A DNA stretch of 64,000 bases from CAYJFX01 sp964370315 (GTDB lineage: Bacteria > Spirochaetota > Spirochaetia > Treponematales > Treponemataceae). Positions 8,075 through 15,629 of the stretch are shown in pieces (positions within the stretch are counted from its first letter, which is position 1; each line of letters starts with the position of its first letter). The notes beneath the pieces were generated by a model that saw nothing but the letters and a program-made list of their open reading frames with translations, did not search any database and was not told the origin of the DNA. A program made the position numbers and the translations under genes. The stretch is from positions 1-64,000 of the forward strand of contig CAYJIS010000003.1 of the NCBI GenBank assembly GCA_964370315.1. The letters are read 5' to 3'.

Positions 8075-10744
8075 ATGGGACAAGAAGCAGAAGAGCATAA
8101 GGGTGTAGACAAACAAACCAGTGAAACAAAAGGTTTGACACCCTTAATGCAACAGTACAATTCAATTAAATCTCAATATCCTACAGAAGTACTTTTTTTT
8201 CGACTTGGTGACTTTTATGAAATGTTTGACACAGATGCACAAGAAGTTTCGAGGTTGTTAAATTTAACACTCACTAAGCGCGGTGCAAATCCTATGTGTG
8301 GTATACCATACCATGCATCGAGAGTATACATTGCTAGGCTTTTACGACTTGGAAAAAAAATAGCTATTTGTGAACAGGTAACATTACCAAGTGCAGGAAA
8401 AGGAATTGTTGAAAGAAAGGTTGTAGAAGTTATTACGCCTGGTACTGTTGTAGAGCATGAATTTCTTGAACAAAATACAAATAATTTTTTAGCTGCACTT
8501 TGCTTTGTTACATCATCACAATCTTACTCGTATTCGTATATTGATGTTTCTACAGGAGATTTTTACACTACAAGCTGGAGTACAGAGTTATTAGAAGAAG
8601 AGCTTTCAAAAGAATTGGGGCGTTCCAATCCTAGGGAACTTTTGGTATCGAGAAATCTTTTTGATACTAAAGCCTTTAGGAATGTTTTAGAGCAATATCC
8701 TACTATTGCTCTTTCATGCGAAGACGATTGGCGCTTTTCACTTGATACAGGTTTTAAATCTTTAATAAGACAGTTTCAAACAACAAATTTACATGCTTTT
8801 TCTTTAGAAAAAGATGCGCCGGAAATAGCCTCTGCGGGATGTCTTTTAGATTACGTTATCAAAAACTCAGGTTATAGTGCCAATAATTCAGTTCTTGCGC
8901 ACATTAAAAATCTACATGTCTACAAAGACTATGAACATGTATTACTAGACGATTCTTCTAGAAGAAATTTAGAGTTAACGTGTAATCTAAGAGATGGTAC
9001 AATTCAATATAGTTTATTAGAAACTGTATTGCACACAAAGACTGCAATGGGTTCAAGGCTCTTAAGATACTATTTTATGTATCCAAGCATTTCGATAAAA
9101 ACGATACAATCGAGACAAAACCATGTCGCCTCCTTTGTTAGTAATCAAGTCTTGTTGCAGGAAGTGCGCAACATACTTTCTCAAATATTAGACATAGAAA
9201 GATTAGTAAGTAGAATAGCTTTAGATCGTGCACATGCAAAAGATTTACAAGCGCTTAAAAGTAGTTTACAAAACTGGCTTGATATTAGAGCTTTACTTCA
9301 AGGGCATTCAAATAACGACTTTTTTGATGTGTGTATGTCTCAGTCAGTTGATAAAGCACAAGAAATAATTCAACTTATTTTTAATTCAATAATAGACGAT
9401 CCCTCAACAAGTCTTACAGAAGGAAACATAATAAAGCCTTTATGGTCTACTGAATTAGATAATTACCGCAGCATACGTGATAATTTTGCACAGATTCTTG
9501 AAGATTACATAGAAGAAGAAAAAACAAAAACAGGTATACAAAATCTTAAAATCCGCTATAACAGAAATATTGGCTATTATTTAGAAGTAACAAAAGGAAA
9601 ACTAGAGTTTGTTCCTGAACACTTTATCTTAAGGCGAACAATGGTTAATGGTGACCGCTACACAACATTACGCCTTCAAGAACTGGAACAAGAACTTCTT
9701 AGTGCCGATAGTAAAATTATTCAATTAGAACATGCTTTGTTTTTGCAATTAAGAACGCAGCTATCAACGTATACAGATTATTTATTGCAAGTAGCAAAAG
9801 AAACCGCCTATATTGATACAATAGCATCTTTTTCTCATGCAGCAATTCTTCATAATTGGATATGTCCAGAATTACTTGAAGGAAAAATACTAGATATTAA
9901 AAATGGAAGACATCCTGTAGTAGAAATGCACTTGCCGTCAGGTGAGTTTATACCGAATGATACACATTTTGAACAAAGTAATTTGTCTTTAATAACAGGG
10001 CCTAATATGGCAGGAAAAAGTACCTATCTAAGACAAAATGCTTTAATTGTATTCCTTGCTCAAATTGGGTCTTTTATACCTGCCAGTGCTGCTACGATTG
10101 GCATTGTAGATAGAATCTTTTGTAGAGTTGGAGCATCAGATAATCTGGCACGAGGAGAATCTACATTTTTAGTTGAAATGAGTGAAACAGCCTTGATTTT
10201 GCGCTCTGCAACAGAAAACAGCCTTATAATTATGGATGAAGTTGGACGAGGCACTTCTACTGAAGACGGTCTTTCAATTGCATGGGCTATTTGTGAATAT
10301 CTTTTAAATAACTTAAAATCTAGAGCTTTTTTTGCTACACATTATCATGAGTTAACAAGAATAGTTCATCCTAAACTTCAGTTATTGTGTTTACATGTTT
10401 TGGAAAGAGAAGGGCATATCGTTTTTACAAAAAAAATAAGTAACGGTGCATCTGAAAACTCTTATGGTTTACATGTTGCACGTCTTGCAGGTATTCCAAC
10501 AACAATACTCGATAGGGCCCAGGAAATACTTGATGGTTTACAATACAAAACTACTTGGACAGAATTGCCTGCAACAAATATAAACGAGGCCACAATTGAT
10601 AATACCAAGAAGGTTGATTTAGAGCTTTTTAAAGACGAAGAGCTTGTGCTCAACGAATTATTATCGTGTAATGTAGATGCGTTAACACCACTAGAAGCCT
10701 TACAGTTATTAGCTCGCTGGAAAAAAAGTCTGTCTACACAATAA
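8075..10744 (+). CDS. mutS: DNA mismatch repair protein MutS
   Basis: An 889-residue protein of normal MutS length. The mismatch-reading motif FYEMF is at residues 47-51, the clamp/lever domains follow, and the ATPase carries Walker A GPNMAGKST (about 641-649), STFLVEMSE, Walker B DEVGRGTST and THYHEL. It recognises base mismatches and starts repair with MutL. About 24 residues precede the usual N-terminal MQQY. No Shine-Dalgarno is visible before the ATG, which lies 14 nt after skp, so translation may be coupled to skp. Confidence 0.97.
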   Translation: MGQEAEEHKGVDKQTSETKGLTPLMQQYNSIKSQYPTEVLFFRLGDFYEMFDTDAQEVSRLLNLTLTKRGANPMCGIPYHASRVYIARLLRLGKKIAICEQVTLPSAGKGIVERKVVEVITPGTVVEHEFLEQNTNNFLAALCFVTSSQSYSYSYIDVSTGDFYTTSWSTELLEEELSKELGRSNPRELLVSRNLFDTKAFRNVLEQYPTIALSCEDDWRFSLDTGFKSLIRQFQTTNLHAFSLEKDAPEIASAGCLLDYVIKNSGYSANNSVLAHIKNLHVYKDYEHVLLDDSSRRNLELTCNLRDGTIQYSLLETVLHTKTAMGSRLLRYYFMYPSISIKTIQSRQNHVASFVSNQVLLQEVRNILSQILDIERLVSRIALDRAHAKDLQALKSSLQNWLDIRALLQGHSNNDFFDVCMSQSVDKAQEIIQLIFNSIIDDPSTSLTEGNIIKPLWSTELDNYRSIRDNFAQILEDYIEEEKTKTGIQNLKIRYNRNIGYYLEVTKGKLEFVPEHFILRRTMVNGDRYTTLRLQELEQELLSADSKIIQLEHALFLQLRTQLSTYTDYLLQVAKETAYIDTIASFSHAAILHNWICPELLEGKILDIKNGRHPVVEMHLPSGEFIPNDTHFEQSNLSLITGPNMAGKSTYLRQNALIVFLAQIGSFIPASAATIGIVDRIFCRVGASDNLARGESTFLVEMSETALILRSATENSLIIMDEVGRGTSTEDGLSIAWAICEYLLNNLKSRAFFATHYHELTRIVHPKLQLLCLHVLEREGHIVFTKKISNGASENSYGLHVARLAGIPTTILDRAQEILDGLQYKTTWTELPATNINEATIDNTKKVDLELFKDEELVLNELLSCNVDALTPLEALQLLARWKKSLSTQ

Positions 10745-10767
10745 TTTTTAAAAACACTTAAAATGCG

Positions 10768-10773
10768 TATAAT
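10768..10773 (+). promoter_or_regulatory. comF -10 box placing the mRNA start on the ATG
   Basis: A consensus TATAAT ends 6 nt before the comF ATG, so the expected start of transcription (position 10780) is the A of the start codon. The -35 region at 17 nt spacing is poor (TTTTTA). There is no ribosome binding site. Confidence 0.5.
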
Positions 10774-10779
10774 ATATAT

Positions 10780-11553
10780 ATGAACGCTTATAAATTATAT
10801 GTAAAATGTAAATTTGTTTTATCGTATGTACTATCTCTAACTTCTTTTCCTCTCACGTGTATTTCTTGTGGTAGTCAATCATATGGTATTATACTATGTA
10901 AAAAATGCTTACAGGAGTTTTTGCAATATTATTGTCCTGTAGGTAATCGTTGTTCAATTTGTGGTATTCAGCTAATAAGCGAAAAAGAATTATGTCTTGA
11001 TTGTAGAACAGACGAAAGTAAGGATGAAGCTGCTCCTAAAAATATTTCTAAAAAAATATTATTAAAAGACATACAGTCTATTTTTCCTATACATCATTAT
11101 TCATTATGGAAAAAAGACTTGCTTTTCTCATGGAAAATGGCAAACAATAGAGCTCTTACACCAGTATTTGCAAAATTAGCTTTTAAAATCTTACAAGAGC
11201 ATTATAAAGATATTACTGTAGTGCCTGTTCCTCCTCGGCAAGGTAAAATTAAAAAAAACGGTTGGGATCAAATAGACGAACTATGCTCGTGCTTACAAGG
11301 TTTTTATGGTGTAAAAATAGATAAAGTACTGGTGAGGTTAACTCGTAATGAACAAAAAAAACGAAGTCGCAAAGAAAGAATTGAAGGCCTAGAAAAAAAC
11401 TACGCACTAGCTAGTGAACAGATAAATGTACCAAAAGAAGTAGTAATAATTGATGATATTATGACAACAGGAGCTACGCTTGAAAGTTGTGCAAAAGCTC
11501 TAAAGAGTGGAGGCGCCACAATAATTCATGCGCTTACATTATTTTATGTATAA
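10780..11553 (+). CDS. comF: ComF-family phosphoribosyltransferase-like protein
   Basis: A 257-residue protein. The N-terminus carries zinc-finger-like Cys pairs (C27/C30, C40/C43, C58/C61, C72/C75) and the C-terminus a type I phosphoribosyltransferase fold with the PRPP loop VVIIDDIMTTGATL (about 222-235) and the upstream VVPVPPRQGK strand. ComF/GntX proteins are linked to DNA uptake in naturally competent bacteria, but the biochemical reaction is not established. It lies 35 nt after mutS with its own -10 box and no ribosome binding site, suggesting a leaderless message. Confidence 0.85.
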   Translation: MNAYKLYVKCKFVLSYVLSLTSFPLTCISCGSQSYGIILCKKCLQEFLQYYCPVGNRCSICGIQLISEKELCLDCRTDESKDEAAPKNISKKILLKDIQSIFPIHHYSLWKKDLLFSWKMANNRALTPVFAKLAFKILQEHYKDITVVPVPPRQGKIKKNGWDQIDELCSCLQGFYGVKIDKVLVRLTRNEQKKRSRKERIEGLEKNYALASEQINVPKEVVIIDDIMTTGATLESCAKALKSGGATIIHALTLFYV

Positions 11554-11561
11554 TACTAAAC

Positions 11562-11590
11562 TTGACATTTACTATTATAACAACTAGAAT
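11562..11590 (+). promoter_or_regulatory. Sigma-70-type promoter of the 11663 gene
   Basis: TTGACA (11562-11567), a 17-nt spacer and TAGAAT (11585-11590) lie directly after comF. The expected start near 11597 gives a leader of about 65 nt that ends in AGGAG (11652-11656). Confidence 0.65.
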
Positions 11591-11662
11591 AAAAAGAAAT
11601 TATATACAGTGTAGTGGTGCATCGGTACAGGTAGTGCCAAAACATTCATTTAGGAGTTGAAA

Positions 11663-12292
11663 ATGAAAAAAAATGTATTTGTTTTTGTAATGCTATCAGT
11701 ATGCATTACAGCTGGTTTAGCACAAGAAAGAGAGTTACGAGAGGGGTATGAAGAATTATCAACAATTGAATACGATAGTTGGCAAATATATCCTTGGGAT
11801 TTTGAATTTGTAGAAGAGAATTTTAAGTCAAAGAATATTAGTACAACGATTCAATTTCCACATTCAGTATATGTACCAAGTTTAGAAGACGTTGTTATAG
11901 AAACAGGTCATGATGATACTGATGATTATATCGAGGAAATTAATACTCAAATAAACAAAATAAATAAAAAATACAATTTTTATGTATTTGGTTATATGCG
12001 TTTGGATGAAGGTATTAAAATTGCTAATGGCGGTATGATTTATTTCTTTAATGAAGGGTCCACATATTTGAGTGGTTTTAGTGGATACATCATTTTTGAA
12101 CACGCTCCAAGTAGTGACTTTTATGCAGTAAATGCTGTTGTAGAATATCTTGGAGATGCTGAAAATGGAGCCCCTGTTTTAATTATGCGAGAAGCATATT
12201 GTGGTGATGTTTATGTTCACAGTAAAAAAGATTTTGACCTAGATGATATAATTATATTGCCAGATTACTTTAATAGACCCCATTTTCAATAA
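11663..12292 (+). CDS. Small secreted protein of unknown function
   Basis: A 209-residue protein with a clear signal peptide (Lys-rich start, hydrophobic core, cleavage near AGLAQ, about residue 20). I do not recognise a family. The mature part is acidic and Tyr-rich and contains a hydrophobic-alternating segment (about residues 105-170) that could be beta-structured. The ATG at 11663 is preferred over TTG at 11657 because AGGAG (11652-11656) is spaced 6 nt from it. It has its own promoter and stands as a single-gene unit between comF and the leu unit. A periplasmic or surface location is inferred from the signal peptide only. Confidence 0.7.
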   Translation: MKKNVFVFVMLSVCITAGLAQERELREGYEELSTIEYDSWQIYPWDFEFVEENFKSKNISTTIQFPHSVYVPSLEDVVIETGHDDTDDYIEEINTQINKINKKYNFYVFGYMRLDEGIKIANGGMIYFFNEGSTYLSGFSGYIIFEHAPSSDFYAVNAVVEYLGDAENGAPVLIMREAYCGDVYVHSKKDFDLDDIIILPDYFNRPHFQ

Positions 12293-12341
12293 AAAATTTG
12301 AATGAATCATAATAAGAATGTACGTCTTTGTTATTTTTCGC

Positions 12342-12370
12342 TTGACAGCAAAAAATAACTGTGTTATTAT
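12342..12370 (+). promoter_or_regulatory. Promoter of the leu leader/leuA unit
   Basis: TTGACA (12342-12347), a 17-nt spacer and TATTAT (12365-12370). The expected start at about 12377 practically coincides with the ATG of the leader peptide at 12376. Confidence 0.7.
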
Positions 12371-12375
12371 ATTGT

Positions 12376-12429
12376 ATGAATAAATACACAGAACTGCTGC
12401 TAGAAAGATTTTTCTCATTTTTGCCGTAA
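12376..12429 (+). CDS. leuL: leu operon attenuation leader peptide
   Basis: A 17-codon reading frame encodes MNKYTELLLERFFSFLP. It has three consecutive Leu codons (CTG CTG CTA, 12394-12402) and a fourth Leu (TTG) near the end. CTG is an unusual Leu codon in this AT-rich sequence, where TTA and CTT are favoured. The frame lies between a strong promoter and an intrinsic terminator (12468-12497) ahead of leuA, the classical layout of ribosome-stalling leucine attenuation. Its ATG has no ribosome binding site and lies at the predicted transcription start, so it would be translated from a leaderless message. It is too short for automatic gene calls. Confidence 0.75.
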   Translation: MNKYTELLLERFFSFLP

Positions 12430-12467
12430 ACGGACAGTTGATGTGTAACGAATAACGTGAACAACAA

Positions 12468-12497
12468 GCCTGCTACCAAACGGTGGCGGGCTTTTTT
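12468..12497 (+). terminator. Attenuator terminator upstream of leuA
   Basis: GCCTGCTACC pairs with GGTGGCGGGC over 10 pairs (three G-T), loop AAAC, followed by six T. It lies 38 nt after the leader-peptide stop and 86 nt before leuA, so it must be read through for leuA expression. A short upstream complementarity, AACTG (12392-12396) with CAGTT (12435-12439), covers the Leu codons and could be the 1:2 stem; the 2:3 antiterminator is not clear by eye. Confidence 0.75.
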
Positions 12498-12583
12498 AAT
12501 GTATATAGTATGTTATTGTATTATGACAGAAATATATACATAAAAATTATAATTACAATAATTAGAAGGTTAGGAGAAAAAAA

Positions 12584-14239
12584 ATGGCAAAGTACGTACC
12601 CTTTGGACAAATTCCAATTAAAAACAGGCATTGGCCAGACAAAACAATTACCAAGGCACCAATTTGGGCCTCAGTAGACTTACGAGATGGAAATCAAGCA
12701 TTAGCGATTCCAATGGGTATTGATCAAAAACTACGATTTTTTGATATGCTCGTTAAAGTTGGATTTAAGGAAATAGAAATTGGGTTTCCTAGTAGTTCAG
12801 ACACTGAATACAACTTTTTACGATATCTCATTGAAAAAAATAAGATACCTGATGATGTAACAATACAAGTACTTTGTCAAGCCAGAGAACATTTAGTAAA
12901 AAGAACCTTTGAAGCATTAAAAGGTGCAAAAAGAGCAATTTTTCATATATATAATTCAACGTCACCGGCGCAAAGAAAATATACGTTTAATATGTCTAAA
13001 GATGAAATAAAGCAAGTAGCCATAGATGGTGTTCAATGTGTAAAAGATAATCTTCACATGGTTGAAGAAACAGAAATTATATTGCAGTATTCTCCTGAAA
13101 GTTTTTCTAATACTGAAATTGAATATGCTCTTGAAGTTTGTGAAGCGGTAAAAAAAGTGTGGGGTGCTACACCAGATAAAAAGATAATATTAAATTTACC
13201 AACAACCGTTGAGTGTTCAACGCCAAATATCCACGCAGATCAAATTGAATATTTTTGTCAAAACATTTCTCAGAGAGATTCTGTTATTGTAAGTTTGCAT
13301 ACACATAACGATAGAGGTACTGGAGTTGCTTCTACAGAATTGGCTCTAATGGCTGGAGCTGATAGAGTAGAAGGTACGCTATTTGGTAATGGGGAGAGAA
13401 CGGGAAATCTCGATATCGTTACAGTTGCTCTTAATATGTATAGTCAAGGTGTTGACCCAAAGCTAAATCTTTCTAATGTGCTTGAGCTCGCAGATGAATA
13501 CACCGTTTTAACAAGAATGGATATTCACGCACGACATCCTTATTGTGGAGAGTTAGTGTTTACTGCATTTAGTGGTTCCCATCAAGATGCCATACGAAAA
13601 GGGATGTCGGCACGAACAGGTGAAGAAGATCAAATTTGGGATGTTCCATATCTAACAATTGATCCAAAGGATATTGGTAGGAAATATGAAGAAATAATTA
13701 GGGTAAATAGTCAAAGTGGAAAAGGTGGTGCCACTTGGATGCTTGAACAGAATTATAGTATATATGCTCCTAAGGCAATGCAACAAGTATTGGGTAAAAT
13801 TATAACAGCTGAGGCGGATGAATTACAACGTGAACTTAGTGCAAGTGAAATATACGATGTATTTTCAAAAACGTGGCTTACAAAAAAAGAACCACTTTGT
13901 ATTGTAGATCTTGCTCAAGCATTTGTTGAAGATGATAAAAATATTGACGCAATACATTGTCGTGCGAGTGTTAATTGGAATGGAGAAATTTTCGCCATAA
14001 GTGATAAAGGTAATGGACCACTGGACGCCTTTGTTTTAGCACTAAAACAAACGCCAATACCGCATTTTACAATAAGTGATTTTCATGAGCATAGTATTGG
14101 CTCAGGTTCTGATACAGAAGCTATGGCATATGTTGAAATTACATACGAAGATGGTAAAAAAGCATGGGGTTGTGCTAGAAATACCAATATTGGTAGGGCA
14201 GGTATTAATGCTGTTGTAAGTGCCGTAAATCAAGGATAA
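12584..14239 (+). CDS. leuA: 2-isopropylmalate synthase (long, LeuA2-type)
   Basis: A 551-residue enzyme condensing acetyl-CoA with 2-oxoisovalerate, the first step of leucine synthesis. The catalytic barrel shows DLRDGNQAL (residues 32-40), the metal-binding HTHNDRGTG (about 239-247) and GNGERTGN (about 266-273). The C-terminal regulatory domain (about 420-551) has the conserved GSGSDTEAMAYVE segment, and feedback inhibition by leucine is expected for this class. It resembles the actinobacterial-type LeuA2 more than the short form. TAGGAGAA precedes the ATG. Transcription is likely controlled by the leader peptide and attenuator upstream. No other leu gene is in the window. Confidence 0.92.
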   Translation: MAKYVPFGQIPIKNRHWPDKTITKAPIWASVDLRDGNQALAIPMGIDQKLRFFDMLVKVGFKEIEIGFPSSSDTEYNFLRYLIEKNKIPDDVTIQVLCQAREHLVKRTFEALKGAKRAIFHIYNSTSPAQRKYTFNMSKDEIKQVAIDGVQCVKDNLHMVEETEIILQYSPESFSNTEIEYALEVCEAVKKVWGATPDKKIILNLPTTVECSTPNIHADQIEYFCQNISQRDSVIVSLHTHNDRGTGVASTELALMAGADRVEGTLFGNGERTGNLDIVTVALNMYSQGVDPKLNLSNVLELADEYTVLTRMDIHARHPYCGELVFTAFSGSHQDAIRKGMSARTGEEDQIWDVPYLTIDPKDIGRKYEEIIRVNSQSGKGGATWMLEQNYSIYAPKAMQQVLGKIITAEADELQRELSASEIYDVFSKTWLTKKEPLCIVDLAQAFVEDDKNIDAIHCRASVNWNGEIFAISDKGNGPLDAFVLALKQTPIPHFTISDFHEHSIGSGSDTEAMAYVEITYEDGKKAWGCARNTNIGRAGINAVVSAVNQG

Positions 14240-14243
14240 AAAT

Positions 14244-14275
14244 AAAGCCTGTAAGAGCGAATCTTACAGGCTTTT
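14244..14275 (+). terminator. Bidirectional terminator between leuA and the convergent gene
   Basis: AAAGCCTGTAAGA and TCTTACAGGCTTT form a perfect 13-bp stem with a short loop (GCGAA), with T-runs on both sides. It serves both converging transcripts. Confidence 0.85.
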
Positions 14276-14282
14276 CTATATG

Positions 14283-15476
14283 TTAATATTCTACAACATA
14301 ACTTACATTTAGACTAAGCATATTTGCAAAATCTTGATATTCCAACGGCTTAATCGGAAGAGCAATTTTAAAGGTGCCTTCGCCTATTGTGTATTCAACA
14401 AACGGAACAGCATTTATTGAAAGCTTCGAAATATCAAAGTTTTGATCAAAAAAGTCATCGACGCTTGCAGATACGAGAACACCATTACTTCTTTTTATTC
14501 TTCCTGTATTTGATAATACTTCTAAATAGAAGCTAGCACCATGCGGTTTATCAATGTATTCAACCTTATCAATAGTATCTAGTGGTAGCATAAATGCTGC
14601 AAAATTAAATTTAACATTTCCAACAGCAAAACGAGGTTCTAAAAATACGTGTAAATCTGATAGAGAAAATACTTCGTTTCCTGGATCAGGTTTTAATTGA
14701 ATACGTGCAATACCTGCTTGTAAATATAAGTTTGCGTGCGGATTATTTCCAATAAGCATATTCATACCTAAGTGTAAATCAGCGCGTCTAATAATTAAAA
14801 TAATTGGATTACCAGCTGAATCTTTTGAATCAAACGGAAGACTTGTTCCAAAGGCAAAATCTCCAATAAAAGCATCAGTTACACCCACAAAACGAATATC
14901 AAAGTTTAATTGTTTTTGCGAAAACCTTTGGTTATAGTAACCATAAAAAGCAGTACCAAATGTTTTAGAATAGATAGAACTAATTGCTAGCCCATATCCG
15001 TCAATTGGAATGATACTTGCTTCGTCAGTTGCAACTTGCTTTTCTAGTATCGGTGAACCAAATGACTGTGTTCCAAAATACTTTACAGCAAACTCGTCAC
15101 TACCAATTGTATCATGGTCTCCTGCAAATAAAGATACTCTAGCATCAAAATCTCTTCCTGCAATATAGTATGAAAGAGATAGCTTATCAATAGAAAACTC
15201 AGTTGGAATATCTTGCATAAATACATTATTTGTAATGTCTAATGTATTAAAGGAAAAGGCACTTTCAAATAAAACATCGTTACTAAACTGAATTTGTGCT
15301 GCATAAAAGGCACTGATATTCATATCAATTTCTGTAAAATTATTCTGTGGTAATACATCAAGTGCAATTCCACCTTCTGAGTCAAAGTATACTTGAGCTG
15401 ATAGCCCAGTGATGAGCATACAAAAAATAACGAGTATAACAAAAGTTTTTTTCTGTGTACATAATTTTTTTGACAT
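14283..15476 (-). CDS. Secreted, probably outer-membrane protein of unknown function
   Basis: A 397-residue protein with a signal peptide (about 1-27, ending LSAQ). The rest is made of alternating hydrophobic/polar segments with many aromatic residues and ends in VSYVVEY, which suggests a beta-barrel or beta-rich surface protein of the kind common in treponemes. I cannot name the family. The ATG at 15476 follows AGGAGA on the minus strand. It is convergent with leuA and divergent from cheA, so it is probably a single-gene transcript. Confidence 0.7.
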   Translation of the reverse strand: MSKKLCTQKKTFVILVIFCMLITGLSAQVYFDSEGGIALDVLPQNNFTEIDMNISAFYAAQIQFSNDVLFESAFSFNTLDITNNVFMQDIPTEFSIDKLSLSYYIAGRDFDARVSLFAGDHDTIGSDEFAVKYFGTQSFGSPILEKQVATDEASIIPIDGYGLAISSIYSKTFGTAFYGYYNQRFSQKQLNFDIRFVGVTDAFIGDFAFGTSLPFDSKDSAGNPIILIIRRADLHLGMNMLIGNNPHANLYLQAGIARIQLKPDPGNEVFSLSDLHVFLEPRFAVGNVKFNFAAFMLPLDTIDKVEYIDKPHGASFYLEVLSNTGRIKRSNGVLVSASVDDFFDQNFDISKLSINAVPFVEYTIGEGTFKIALPIKPLEYQDFANMLSLNVSYVVEY

Positions 15477-15593
15477 ATAGTCTCCTAAATTTCATTTTTA
15501 TATCAATTACTACTTATTTTCGGCAAAAAAACATATTTACAATACTAATCTTAAAAAATTAATATAAATAAATGTTTTTTTCGCTTTTACCTC

Positions 15594-15621
15594 TTGACTT
15601 ATCTGCAGAAACGAATAGAAT
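15594..15621 (+). promoter_or_regulatory. Candidate cheA operon promoter
   Basis: TTGACT (15594-15599), a 16-nt spacer and TAGAAT (15616-15621). The expected start at about 15628 lies only 2 nt before the cheA ATG at 15630. No Shine-Dalgarno is visible. Confidence 0.5.
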
Positions 15622-15629
15622 ATAAGTAT

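Noticed and set aside
12342..12584. T-box riboswitch before leuA
   Set aside because: The conserved T-box sequence (AGGGTGGNACCGCG-like) and specifier stem are absent; a Leu-rich leader frame explains the terminator better.
12483..12677. 64-codon open frame over the leuA start
   Set aside because: It begins inside the attenuator terminator, reads leuA in another frame and has no coding character.
15594..15629. N-terminal extension of CheA to a TTG
   Set aside because: The TTG is part of the -35 box, and the protein family begins near the ATG at 15630.
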